DNA of 27,266 nucleotides from Prevotella sp. (lineage in GTDB: Bacteria; Bacteroidota; Bacteroidia; Bacteroidales; Bacteroidaceae): positions 1-27,266 of the forward strand of contig JAFRQC010000075.1 of NCBI GenBank assembly GCA_017428805.1, read 5' to 3'. Both the position numbers and the translations under genes were made by a program. The notes beneath the pieces were generated by a model. The model did not search any database, was not told where the DNA came from, and was given only the letters and a program-made list of their open reading frames with translations. Of the stretch, positions 1 through 8,077 are shown piece after piece (within the stretch, counting starts at the first letter, position 1; each line of letters begins with the position of its first letter).

Positions 1-18
1 AACTAATTATTTAAGACA

Positions 19-123
19 ACGGATTGAACGGATGAAACGGATATATAATTAGTGAAATTAGCGTAATTAGTGGTGAAGAAACAAATCATAATGTTCAAAG
101 TTTAAAGTTCAAAGTTCAAAGTT
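19..123. repeat. Tandem nonamer and heptamer arrays upstream of the primase-like gene
   Basis: Three back-to-back short arrays fill the 127 bases before the first gene. At 19-45 there are three 9-base units (ACGGATTGA, ACGGATGAA, ACGGATATA). At 47-73 there are three 9-base units of a different sequence (AATTAGTGA, AATTAGCGT, AATTAGTGG). At 93-120 there are four 7-base units (GTTCAAA, GTTTAAA, GTTCAAA, GTTCAAA), ending 7 bases before the ATG. The GTTCAAA unit recurs at 6172-6204. I see no clear Shine-Dalgarno or TAnnTTTG box here. Confidence 0.85.
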
Positions 124-127
124 ATTT

Positions 128-2698
128 ATGGCAGTATGTATTGAATTAAACAGACGGTCGGCGACGACGCAGATAACTGGGCTGGACGACCTGTTAGCCG
201 TCTTCAGGACTCAGGAGGTGGCGAAGGTCATCATTGAGATCAGGAAGATTGCGCCGCTCTGGTGGGCTGCGAAACAGCGGGGCGACAAGTATAACGAGAA
301 AAAGTATAAGGGGGAGATGGGCAAGCTGAAGAAAGACCTGCCCGGCGTGTGCTTCAGCGCCTCGACGTTCCAGCCCCATGAGTGGGAGGACTCGAAGGGC
401 AACAAGAAACCGATGGACACGTGGCGGCATCAGCAGTTTGCCGTGATGAACGGCCTGTTTATGGTGGACCTCGACGAGGTGGAGAACCCGATTGAACTGT
501 GGGGCCAGCTCAGAGAGAGGGGCGTGATGGACTGGAAACCGTTCTTTGTGTTCGTCTCGCCTTCGGGCTACGGCCTGAAGATCGTGATGCCCTGCTCGCT
601 GGAGCGAGGCAACCTGTATCAGAACCAGAAGGCGTTTGCGGATGCTTTCGGTGTAGGCGTCGCCTTGGACAACAAGTGCAAGGACGCCTCGCGCCTCTCG
701 TTCGTATCAAGAAGTGAAGATATCCTGTTGTTTGACCCAGAAGTGACCAGTTATGAAGATGAAGAATATGTGGCTCGTTGGAACGGGCGTTATAATGACG
801 GCAGTGCCGATACTGATCTATTTCCTGACATGGTGCGCCCTACTACTGCTCCAGGCGATGCTAAGGTGGCTGAGCCCGAGCTTGGAGCGTGGATTCATGC
901 TCAGCTTTCTGCTATTAGGGAGCATCGTGAACTCGAAGTCGATGGGGGAATTGAGGGACAGGATTATGACGGAATCCCACTGAAGGACATCGTGAGCCTG
1001 TACTTCGAGAGAGTGACCGCCAAGATGAAGAGCCGCCACGACACGATGCTGAAGGCGGCGGGCGACCTGCGCCATGTGTGTGACAACACGCCCAAGGTGG
1101 TGTATTACTTTCTGCTGCGGCAGGGATTCGTGCAGGAACAGGTGCTCGAGGGCCGGGACATCGCCAGGACCATCAACGACGGTCTGAACTGGAAGTACAC
1201 CACGAAGATGCCCGAGGTGCTGGGCAAGGTGATCCGCGACTTCAACAGGGGTACGGCGAACGGCATCGAGGGCGTGACCTTCAGCGAGGAGGGCGTCAGG
1301 GAGGCGATGACTGGTTTCGGGGAAAGGTTCGGGAAGCTGGCCAGACATTATCCGTGTATGCCCGAACTATTCAGGATGACCACGACCGTCTCGCAGCGGC
1401 CTTCTTACCTGGTGTCGGCAGCCTGTATGCTGGGCACGCTGGCCACCAAGTGCTATTATTATCACTACTGGCATCCTGAGAAACTGCGCCGACTGAACTA
1501 TCAGGTGTATGTCGTGGCGCTGCCCGGACAGGGTAAGGGCACCATTGACGACATGAACAAGATCTTGATGAAGCCACTGCAGGACAACGACCAGCCACAG
1601 TTCAAGCTCATCAATGACTATAAGCGCAAGAACCAGTCGATGAACAACTCGTCGGAGAAGGCCAAGAACGAGGCCAACAAGAAAGACCTGATAGAGAAGC
1701 CGAAGACCACCATCCGCAAGTATGGCGCCAACTCGACTAACGGCGCGATGATCGAGGACATGGAGAACAACGCCGTGGAGGTGGACGGCCAACTGCTGCA
1801 TCTGCACATGTATTCGTTTGACACGGAGCTGGACAGCGTGACGACACTCAACAAGACCGAATATCGCGACAAGCAGTCGTGGGAACTGAAGGCCTTCCAC
1901 AATGAGGAGATCAGCCAGCAGTTCAAGAACAACGACTCCATCACGGGTTTCTTCAACGTGTATTGGAACTTCATCTACACGGGAACGCCGAGTGCCTTGT
2001 ATCGGAAGATCACCAAGCGGAACTACGGCAACGGCCTGTCAACGCGTATGTGCGTGGTGCCGCTGGGCTCGGGGATGTTTGATTTCTCGGGTTACGACAG
2101 CACGTTGGAAGCCGCCAGGAAGGACAGTGCCACGCTGTCGATGTGGGCCTACCGTCTGGACGAGGCACAGGGTGAACTGTCATTGAAGGATGTGGTGAGG
2201 GCAGTCTTTGACTGGTGTGAGGAAAAGATGACGGTGGCCAAGATGGAAAAGGATTATGAGACGGCCTTTCTCATCAAGCGTATCTCGTATTACGGCATCC
2301 ATTGCTCGGCACCCTATATCCTGATGCGCCACTGGGAGGAATGGCAGAAGGAGCATAAGTTCAAGACCGACGCCATGGACAAGGATTTGTGTTTGTTGTT
2401 TACTGAACTGCAATTCTTTACGCAGAAAATGTATTTCGGGCAGTTTACGAAGGATTATATCAAGGAGTCGGGTATGCTGGTGGAGGAACAGAGCTATGAT
2501 TCGGAATACGAGCGATATCTGAACTATTATAACCGGCTGCCTGAGAAGTTCATGGTGAAGGACATTCCTAAGATGTTCGGTGTAACGCAGGGGTACGGGC
2601 GAGTCATCATCTCACACCTGATGAAGATCGGTCTGCTGGAAGCCGGGAAATCCAAGCCGAAATGTTATCAGAAAGTGAAGCCTAAATCCAGTAAATAA
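128..2698 (+). CDS. VirE_N / DUF3987 primase-helicase-like protein
   Basis: An 856-residue cytosolic protein of the BT4734/BF3469 type, common in Bacteroidales and often linked to mobile DNA. The N-terminal part (about 50-210) fits the VirE N-terminal domain. It holds VDLDE (D114, D116), then SPSGYGLK (144-151) and an LDNKCKDASR stretch, an arrangement resembling archaeo-eukaryotic primase-polymerase cores. The second part (about 390-700) fits DUF3987, with a P-loop-like PGQGKGT (466-472). The last 50 residues look like a winged helix. It stands alone, with no integrase or phage gene beside it in the window. Bases about 706-960, the inter-domain linker, are visibly more AT-rich than the rest of the gene. 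The biochemical activity is inferred and was not demonstrated from sequence. Confidence 0.85.
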   Translation: MAVCIELNRRSATTQITGLDDLLAVFRTQEVAKVIIEIRKIAPLWWAAKQRGDKYNEKKYKGEMGKLKKDLPGVCFSASTFQPHEWEDSKGNKKPMDTWRHQQFAVMNGLFMVDLDEVENPIELWGQLRERGVMDWKPFFVFVSPSGYGLKIVMPCSLERGNLYQNQKAFADAFGVGVALDNKCKDASRLSFVSRSEDILLFDPEVTSYEDEEYVARWNGRYNDGSADTDLFPDMVRPTTAPGDAKVAEPELGAWIHAQLSAIREHRELEVDGGIEGQDYDGIPLKDIVSLYFERVTAKMKSRHDTMLKAAGDLRHVCDNTPKVVYYFLLRQGFVQEQVLEGRDIARTINDGLNWKYTTKMPEVLGKVIRDFNRGTANGIEGVTFSEEGVREAMTGFGERFGKLARHYPCMPELFRMTTTVSQRPSYLVSAACMLGTLATKCYYYHYWHPEKLRRLNYQVYVVALPGQGKGTIDDMNKILMKPLQDNDQPQFKLINDYKRKNQSMNNSSEKAKNEANKKDLIEKPKTTIRKYGANSTNGAMIEDMENNAVEVDGQLLHLHMYSFDTELDSVTTLNKTEYRDKQSWELKAFHNEEISQQFKNNDSITGFFNVYWNFIYTGTPSALYRKITKRNYGNGLSTRMCVVPLGSGMFDFSGYDSTLEAARKDSATLSMWAYRLDEAQGELSLKDVVRAVFDWCEEKMTVAKMEKDYETAFLIKRISYYGIHCSAPYILMRHWEEWQKEHKFKTDAMDKDLCLLFTELQFFTQKMYFGQFTKDYIKESGMLVEEQSYDSEYERYLNYYNRLPEKFMVKDIPKMFGVTQGYGRVIISHLMKIGLLEAGKSKPKCYQKVKPKSSK

Positions 2699-2728
2699 AA
2701 GTTCCCCTCCTGGCCGGGAGGGGAACTT
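2699..2728. terminator. Strong hairpin between convergent genes
   Basis: A perfect 12-base inverted repeat (AAGTTCCCCTCC at 2699-2710, GGAGGGGAACTT at 2717-2728) with a 6-base loop begins directly after the primase-like stop codon. It has A residues on the left and only a short T tract on the right. It probably works in both directions, since the next gene converges on it. Its CCCCTCC/GGAGGGG core resembles the REP-like elements at 13382 and 18599. Confidence 0.8.
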
Positions 2729-2732
2729 GCAT

Positions 2733-2772
2733 TGTATCATTGCATCTTTGCATCTTTGCATATTGCATATTT
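2733..2772. repeat. Octamer array TGCATCTT
   Basis: Five consecutive 8-base units (TGTATCAT, TGCATCTT, TGCATCTT, TGCATATT, GCATATTT) fill the space between the hairpin and the stop codon of the minus-strand gene at 2774. No other feature is visible in this spacer. Confidence 0.75.
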
Positions 2773-2773
2773 C

Positions 2774-4471
2774 TTATTTGCTATATTTCTCGATCAGGGT
2801 GTCGGCCTGCGGATCGCCGAGTTCCTTGGCCTTGCGGAGATTGTCGAGGCCTTCTTTCTTGTTGTCCTTCAGGCACTGGGCGAGACCGAGGAAGAGATAG
2901 CCGTCGCTGGCTTTGGGATCGACAGAGATACACTCCTGAGCGGTGGCGATGGCCTCGTCGAGGAGTCCGACACGCACTTCGAGAGAGGCTTTCTCAGCAT
3001 AGTAGAGCACCTCGCTGGGATTCATCTGGATGGCGCGGTTGATGTCGTTGAGGGCCTGCTGGTAGAGACGGGCCTGGATGTGCGTCTGATGACGGATGTA
3101 GTAGAAGCTCTCGTTGACCTCGGCACTCATCAGCTTCTCGTATTCGTTCATGTCGGCGATGGCGTCGCGGTATCTGCCGGCATCGCGACGGGCCTCGGCA
3201 CGCTCCCAGAGGTACGGGGCAGCCTCCTTGAAGTAGGGTTTGGAGAAGGTGTTGACGCAGCTGTCGAGGAGTGAGAGCATAGCGGTGGTGTCACGCTGCA
3301 GGGCCTTGCACTTGGCGGCGCTGTAGAAAATCTCGGCGTTGCGCATAGAAGACTGCGAGAGACGTATGAAGATGTCGTAGGCGGCATCGTACTCCTTCTG
3401 GGCGAAGAGGATCTCGGCCTCAAGCTGCTGATAGGAGGGCAGGGGAGAGATGGCGCTGGCCTGGCGGATCTCGGAGAGGGCCTTGTCGAGCGACCAGCTG
3501 TCGTAGGGGATGGCAGACTGATAGACGGCCTTGTTGTAGATGAGACGGGCGAAGTTGTAATGGGCCTCGTCTTTGGGATCGGAAACGCGGATGGCCTGGG
3601 TCATAAACTGGTCGGCTGTGGCAAAGTCGCCACCAGCGGCAGCCAGCTGGGCCTTGTAGGTGTAGCCGTCGGGGGCAGCAGGGAACTGGCTGATCATATC
3701 GTCGACGAGTTCGGCATAGGCGAGGGAGTCGTTCTTGGAACTGGCGAGGAAGAGGGCGACATTGGCCTCCTTGATGTCTGAGGGCAAAGCCTTCTTGACC
3801 TGCGTCTGCTGGAAGACGGGCTCATTGACGCTGAAGCCGGTCATATGGAGGGAGTCGATGAAGATGACGCTGATGGCATAGCTGAGCGAGTCATTGGCGT
3901 TGGCGGAGGGCTGGATGAGACCGATGACCTCGCCGGACTCATTGAGCAGCGGACAGTTCTCGACGTGCTGGGGAGAGGCGATGGCGACGGTGTAGTAGTC
4001 GTAGTTGCCCATAAACTTCTCGGCCTTGCGGATGGGGCCGCTGTAGAGCTGCTTGGTCTCGTGGTAGGGCAGGAGCCAGACGGTGCTGCCTTCGGGCATC
4101 GTGGTGGTGCAGAGGGGCAGGGGCTGCGTCTTGTTGCTGGCGACACGGAAACGGGCAACGTCGTAGATATCGTTGGCACCGAGGATGTTCTCGACGGCGG
4201 TCTCCTTGCCCTGAGCATCGATGACGATGGCTCGTGCGGCGCCCTTGAAGGGTGAGAAACTGCTGACGGCCTCGCCGTTCTGTCCGGTGAAGAAACCGTT
4301 GCTGCTGGCGATGAGGGAACCGTCGGCGGCGAAGGTCTTCAACGTAAAGACGGACTTCGTGGCTTTCTTGACCCACGATGGCTGGGCCTGTAAAGGTAAA
4401 AAGGTAAAAAGGTAAAAAGGTAAAAGACCTAATATTCTCCTCATTACCATATTATTAATAATCGTTTTCAT
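2774..4471 (-). CDS. Exported TPR protein with a degenerate trypsin-like (HtrA-type) domain
   Basis: A 565-residue protein with a signal peptide ending in LQAQ near residue 30. Residues about 35-200 have the shape of a trypsin-like serine protease (GFFTGQNGEAVSSF, then DIYDVARF, then CPLLNESGEVIGL). The catalytic pattern is gone: the expected histidine position reads P74 within SFSPFKG, and the GNSGGP serine motif is replaced by VENCP (170-174). Only the aspartate-like D104 remains. Residues about 240-560 are a helical tetratricopeptide-type region, for example the unit near YQQALNDINRAIQMNPSE. A periplasmic scaffold or binding role is more likely than proteolysis. It is the last gene of the dnaN-recN run, 26 bases after recN. 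The hydrophobic core of its signal peptide is encoded by an octamer array. Confidence 0.8.
   Translation of the reverse strand: MKTIINNMVMRRILGLLPFYLFTFLPLQAQPSWVKKATKSVFTLKTFAADGSLIASSNGFFTGQNGEAVSSFSPFKGAARAIVIDAQGKETAVENILGANDIYDVARFRVASNKTQPLPLCTTTMPEGSTVWLLPYHETKQLYSGPIRKAEKFMGNYDYYTVAIASPQHVENCPLLNESGEVIGLIQPSANANDSLSYAISVIFIDSLHMTGFSVNEPVFQQTQVKKALPSDIKEANVALFLASSKNDSLAYAELVDDMISQFPAAPDGYTYKAQLAAAGGDFATADQFMTQAIRVSDPKDEAHYNFARLIYNKAVYQSAIPYDSWSLDKALSEIRQASAISPLPSYQQLEAEILFAQKEYDAAYDIFIRLSQSSMRNAEIFYSAAKCKALQRDTTAMLSLLDSCVNTFSKPYFKEAAPYLWERAEARRDAGRYRDAIADMNEYEKLMSAEVNESFYYIRHQTHIQARLYQQALNDINRAIQMNPSEVLYYAEKASLEVRVGLLDEAIATAQECISVDPKASDGYLFLGLAQCLKDNKKEGLDNLRKAKELGDPQADTLIEKYSK
4391..4426. 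repeat. Octamer array GGTAAAAA inside a signal-peptide coding region
   Basis: Units GGTAAAAA at 4395, 4403 and 4411 and GGTAAAAG at 4419, preceded by a partial unit. On the minus strand this encodes residues about 16-28 (LLPFYLFTFLPL), the hydrophobic core of the export signal of the TPR protein. Because 8 is not a multiple of 3, gain or loss of one unit would shift the frame. Confidence 0.9.
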
Positions 4472-4497
4472 CTTTATTGATCTGCGTAATTTGTGGT

Positions 4498-6159
4498 TTA
4501 TATAATCTTTAAAAGTTCTTTGGCGTTGGCGATGGCGGCGGCGCTGACGTCGCTGCCACTGAGCATCTGGGCGATCTCGTGGATACGCTCATCGGGGGTG
4601 AGCTGGTGCATACTGCTGACGGTGCCCTGGGCGGTCTCTGACTTCTCCACCTTGTAGTGCGTGGTGCCGAGGGCGGCGATCTGCGGCAGGTGGGTGATGC
4701 TGATGACCTGACGACCGTGGTCGCCCATCTCCTGCATCATCTCGGCCATCTTCTCAGCCATCTTGCCGCTGACACCCGTGTCGATCTCGTCGAAGATGAT
4801 GGTGGGCAGTTTGACGGCACCGCTGATCATCGCCTTCAGCGAGAGCATCACACGGGCGATCTCACCACCTGAGGCCACCTGAGAGATGGGCTGGAGTGGG
4901 GTGGAGGTGTTGGCGCTGAACATAAAGGCGACCTTATCCTGACCGCTGAGACTTAAAGCCTCGCGGGCGATGGAGACGGAAAAACGGACATTGGGCATCC
5001 CTAAAGGCACGAGTTTGGTCTGCATCTCGGCCTCAATCTGCTTGGCGGCCTTGGTGCGGAGCTTGGTGAGGGTGTCAGCCTCCTGTGAGGCTTTGGCCTG
5101 CAGCTTAGTGAGCTGTTGTTCCAGAGCGGAGAGGGCTTCGTCGCTGTTCTCGATGTGATCCAGTTGTCTGACCACATCCTCGCGCTTGGAAATAAGCTCC
5201 TCGACGGTCTCGACGTGGTATTTCTTCTCGAGGTCGTAGAGCTTGTCGAGACGGTTGTTGACGGCATCCATCTCTGCGGGATCGAAGTCGATGCGCTCCA
5301 GATGGCTGCTCACCTCCTGGGCGATATCCTTGAGTTCGATATAACAGCTGTCGATGCGCTGTTCGAGTTCTGCGGCGGCAGGGTAGACCTCGCCGATCTT
5401 CCGTAGTTCGTAGAGCGTGGAGCGCAGGGCCGTGACTACGCCTGTCTGTTCGGCCGTCAGGGCGTTGTCGGCTTCGTAGAGCGCACTCTTGATATCTTCA
5501 GAGTGGCTCATCGTCTCGCTCTGCTGCTCGAGTTCTTCCTGTTCGCCTTCCAACAGACGGACCTCTGTGAGTTCGTGGCATTGGAACCGCAGGAAGTCTT
5601 CGTTCTGACGGTTGCGCTCGATGCTCTCACGGAGTTCGTCGAGCTCTTGCTTCACCTGATGGTATTCCTTGTAGGTCTGCTGGTATTGAGCGAGCTGCGT
5701 GGCGTCGTCGGCAAAGATATCGACCACACCCAACTGGAAGTCCTGTTTGTTGAGCAGGAGGTTCTGATGTTGTGAGTGGACATCGACGAGGCGTTCGCCC
5801 AGTTCCTTGAGCATCGAGAGCTGCACAGGGGTGTCGTTGATGAAGGCACGGCTCTTGCCGGATGCCAGCAGCTCACGACGGACGATGCAGTCTTCGGCGT
5901 CGTTCTCGATGTCGTTGTCGCTGAAGAAGGCGTCCATATCGTAGCGCGTCAGGTCGAAATGGGCCTCGATGACGCACTTGTCGGCACCCTGTTTGATGAA
6001 CTTCGAGTCGGCCCTCTGACCTAAAAGCAGGGCGATGGCGCCGAGGATGATGCTCTTACCGGCACCCGTCTCTCCCGTAATGACAGAGAAGCCCGGATAG
6101 AGTTCAATATTCAGTTCATCAATCAGCGTAAAGTTCTTGATATATAGACTTTTAAGCAT
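4498..6159 (-). CDS. recN: DNA repair protein RecN
   Basis: A 553-residue SMC-like ATPase for recombinational repair of double-strand breaks, matching the usual length of the family. The N-terminus gives the classic LYIKNFTLIDE opening and the Walker A motif GETGAGKS near residues 29-36. A coiled-coil region rich in E, Q and L follows (about 150-360). The C-terminal ATPase half carries the signature ASGGEIARVMLS and the Walker B motif IIFDEIDTGVSG. It acts in the cytoplasm on the nucleoid. It sits between the DUF4835 gene (44 bases upstream, space filled by heptamers) and the TPR protein, which suggests one minus-strand transcript starting at dnaN. Confidence 0.97.
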   Translation of the reverse strand: MLKSLYIKNFTLIDELNIELYPGFSVITGETGAGKSIILGAIALLLGQRADSKFIKQGADKCVIEAHFDLTRYDMDAFFSDNDIENDAEDCIVRRELLASGKSRAFINDTPVQLSMLKELGERLVDVHSQHQNLLLNKQDFQLGVVDIFADDATQLAQYQQTYKEYHQVKQELDELRESIERNRQNEDFLRFQCHELTEVRLLEGEQEELEQQSETMSHSEDIKSALYEADNALTAEQTGVVTALRSTLYELRKIGEVYPAAAELEQRIDSCYIELKDIAQEVSSHLERIDFDPAEMDAVNNRLDKLYDLEKKYHVETVEELISKREDVVRQLDHIENSDEALSALEQQLTKLQAKASQEADTLTKLRTKAAKQIEAEMQTKLVPLGMPNVRFSVSIAREALSLSGQDKVAFMFSANTSTPLQPISQVASGGEIARVMLSLKAMISGAVKLPTIIFDEIDTGVSGKMAEKMAEMMQEMGDHGRQVISITHLPQIAALGTTHYKVEKSETAQGTVSSMHQLTPDERIHEIAQMLSGSDVSAAAIANAKELLKII

Positions 6160-6171
6160 TTATGTATTCAT

Positions 6172-6204
6172 AAAGTTCAAAGTTCAAAGATCAAAGTTCA
6201 AAGT
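6172..6204. repeat. Heptamer array GTTCAAA between DUF4835 and recN
   Basis: Four exact 7-base units (GTTCAAA, GTTCAAA, GATCAAA, GTTCAAA at 6175-6202) lie between the DUF4835 stop codon and the recN start. They match the unit at 93-120. The stop codon of the upstream gene (6204-6206) touches the array. Read on the minus strand the units are TTTGAAC, close to pieces of the Bacteroidota promoter consensus. Confidence 0.85.
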
Positions 6205-7211
6205 CACTTTTTTATGTCTTCCCAGGTGTTGCTCTGCGAGGCGTTAATCGACATCAGCATATCGTAGATGCGTTCTTTCTCCTTCTGGGTACCCTTGCCT
6301 TGGTAGATGCTCTTGAGCTCGTCTTTCTTGTAGTCGGTCCAGATCTGCGGCAGGAGGCTGAGGGGCTTGTTCTCGTGGGAGGTCTTCAGGCCGTCGAGGG
6401 CGTTGGAGATCTCCGTTCGTCCGCGCTCCGCATTATTGGCCATTTCATCGAGACCTTTGCGGTAGTAGTCGTACTGCATCTGACGGAAGGGGCGCATCGC
6501 CTCGTCGATATAATCGTTGATGATTGCAAAGCGGTTTCGACTGTCCTCGAACGACTTCCAGCCGGGGAATCCCAAGTCCTGGGCGTTGTTCACGAGATAC
6601 ATACACTTCTGCAAGATGTCCGTGCCGCCGAGGGGTGCAAAGCTGTCGAGGTCGAGACCGATGATCAGGTAGGCGTAGTAGGCAAAGAGCGCCGTCAGCT
6701 GATTGTCGATCGTCTCGTCGTTGTAGTTCAGCTGGTCGAACTGCACGAAGTTGAATTGGAAGTTCTCGTCCTTATTATTATATAAGGTGGAGGTGTAGGC
6801 GGAGTTATAGACCGGACGGTTCGCCTGGATGAGGGCGGTACACTCGAAACGGTTGTCTTCTTTCACGTACTTATCAACGGTGATGTTGAAGTTGCACGTG
6901 ATGCGCTCGTTCTTCTGGAACTGGAGGTCGGTCCACTGGCGCTCGTTGACGAACTGTTCGAGTGTCTGCTGCAGATTCTCAAAGACGCTGGCGTCCGTGC
7001 CCTGGATCTTGCTGTGGTTGATGTTGATGCGGGCCTGGAGCTCTTGCGCGTGTAGCGAGAAGATAGAGGAAGATAAAAGAAGACAGAGGAAGATATAAGA
7101 CAATAGTCTTGATGCAGAATGACCGCAGACCGAGTAATGTCCTCTATCTTCCGCCGTCGTCAGACGGCTATCTTCATCTATCTTCCTATATCTACTTATC
7201 ATTTCACCCAT
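6204..7211 (-). CDS. DUF4835 family secreted protein
   Basis: A 335-residue protein matching the DUF4835 family, conserved across Bacteroidota next to recN. From memory, some pipelines call this family PorD and link it to type IX secretion; I could not check that. The mature part starts at about residue 57 (ELQARININHSKIQGTD) after a hydrophobic segment ending FSLHAQ. The farthest upstream ATG at 7211 overlaps the exonuclease gene by 8 bases and gives an unusually long 35-residue lead before the hydrophobic core. No ATG lies nearer; a TTG at 7101-7103 would give a normal signal peptide. The lead and signal region are encoded by decamer arrays. The family's usual upstream neighbour coaBC is not present. 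Confidence 0.85.
   Translation of the reverse strand: MGEMISRYRKIDEDSRLTTAEDRGHYSVCGHSASRLLSYIFLCLLLSSSIFSLHAQELQARININHSKIQGTDASVFENLQQTLEQFVNERQWTDLQFQKNERITCNFNITVDKYVKEDNRFECTALIQANRPVYNSAYTSTLYNNKDENFQFNFVQFDQLNYNDETIDNQLTALFAYYAYLIIGLDLDSFAPLGGTDILQKCMYLVNNAQDLGFPGWKSFEDSRNRFAIINDYIDEAMRPFRQMQYDYYRKGLDEMANNAERGRTEISNALDGLKTSHENKPLSLLPQIWTDYKKDELKSIYQGKGTQKEKERIYDMLMSINASQSNTWEDIKK
7059..7197. repeat. Inverted pair of decamer arrays with a central hairpin
   Basis: At 7059-7098 there are four exact 10-base units (GAAGATAGAG, GAAGATAAAA, GAAGACAGAG, GAAGATATAA). At 7144-7197 the inverse motif CTATCTTC recurs at 7144, 7168 and 7178, the last two in exact 10-base register. The 11 bases at 7059-7069 are the exact reverse complement of 7141-7151. 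Between them is a perfect GC-rich hairpin (GCCGTC at 7153-7158, loop GTCA, GACGGC at 7163-7168). All of it lies in the first 50 codons of the DUF4835 reading frame. Confidence 0.85.
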
Positions 7212-8061
7212 TCAACTTTGCCTCGCGGAGACGGATGCGTGTCAGCACCTGCTTCGTGTTGTACGTGAAGTCACCTGATAAGATCCAGCTGTAGTAGCCC
7301 GGATCGATATGCAGCACGTCGGCCACGGGAAGGCCCTTGTGCTTGCCGAAGTTGAACACCTCGATCATCTTGGGCTTGTCGTCAGAGTCGAGTAGGGGAT
7401 TACCCTTGGCGTCCTTCTGCTCTGCCCAGACGATGCGGCCTGCGAAGTCCACGTTCTTGTTCTGCTTCGAGAACTCGTTCAGCTGGTCCATATCGTTCTC
7501 TAAGACCTTCTCGGGATCCTCGTTGGCACCAGGGGCATACTTGTCGAGCTGTCCCATCAGCACGCGGTAGGTGGCCTCTGTATCCTGGTCGGCACGGTGA
7601 GCCTCGAAGTCTTCCTCCATCTTGCGTCCGCAGTAGAACTTATAGGCGGCGGCGAGGTTTCGGCGCTCCATCTTGCGGAAGATGGTGCAGGCGTCGATCA
7701 TACGGCACTTGGAGAAGTCGAAATCAACTCCGGCACGCAGGAATTCCTCAGCGAGCAGGGGGATGTCGAAATTGTTCGAGTTGAAGCCCGCGAAGTCCGA
7801 ACCGGCGAACTTCTCCGACAGTTCCTTGGCCAGCTGCTTGAACGTCGGCTTGTCCTTCACGTCGTCGTCAGAGATGCCCGTCAACTGGGTGATGATGGGC
7901 TCGATGGGTTTCTCAGGGTTGATGAGATGGTCGCCACGCTCTTCGCGGCCGTCGGGATACACCTTAATATATGATATCTGTATCACACGGTCTTTGACCA
8001 AATCAAGACCCGTCGTCTCCAGGTCGAAGATGACGAGTGGCTTTTGAAGATTAAGTTTCAT
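7204..8061 (-). CDS. DEDDh 3'-5' exonuclease (DnaQ/PolC epsilon-like)
   Basis: A 285-residue DnaQ-superfamily exonuclease. All catalytic residues of the DEDDh type are visible: D13 and E15 in IFDLETTG, D99 in GFNSNNFDIPLL, then H155 and D160 in AHRADQD. The C-terminal part (about 235-280), with NFGKHKGLPVADV and DPGYYSWIL, resembles the small domain found after the nuclease in exodeoxyribonuclease X-like proteins. It follows dnaN by 16 bases, consistent with a replication or repair role such as proofreading or DNA-end processing. It ends by overlapping the next ATG. It could be annotated as the DNA polymerase III epsilon subunit, but sequence alone does not show association with the polymerase. 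Confidence 0.93.
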   Translation of the reverse strand: MKLNLQKPLVIFDLETTGLDLVKDRVIQISYIKVYPDGREERGDHLINPEKPIEPIITQLTGISDDDVKDKPTFKQLAKELSEKFAGSDFAGFNSNNFDIPLLAEEFLRAGVDFDFSKCRMIDACTIFRKMERRNLAAAYKFYCGRKMEEDFEAHRADQDTEATYRVLMGQLDKYAPGANEDPEKVLENDMDQLNEFSKQNKNVDFAGRIVWAEQKDAKGNPLLDSDDKPKMIEVFNFGKHKGLPVADVLHIDPGYYSWILSGDFTYNTKQVLTRIRLREAKLNG

Positions 8062-8077
8062 ATCTGTAACCTGTCAA

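Noticed and set aside
128..2698. Marker of an integrated element or prophage
   Set aside because: No integrase, relaxase, phage structural gene or attachment-site repeat is visible around it in the window.
2732..3274. 180-codon plus-strand frame
   Set aside because: It starts in the octamer spacer and continues antisense to the TPR protein; nothing in it looks like a real protein.
2774..4471. Active HtrA/Deg serine protease
   Set aside because: The catalytic histidine and serine positions are not conserved.
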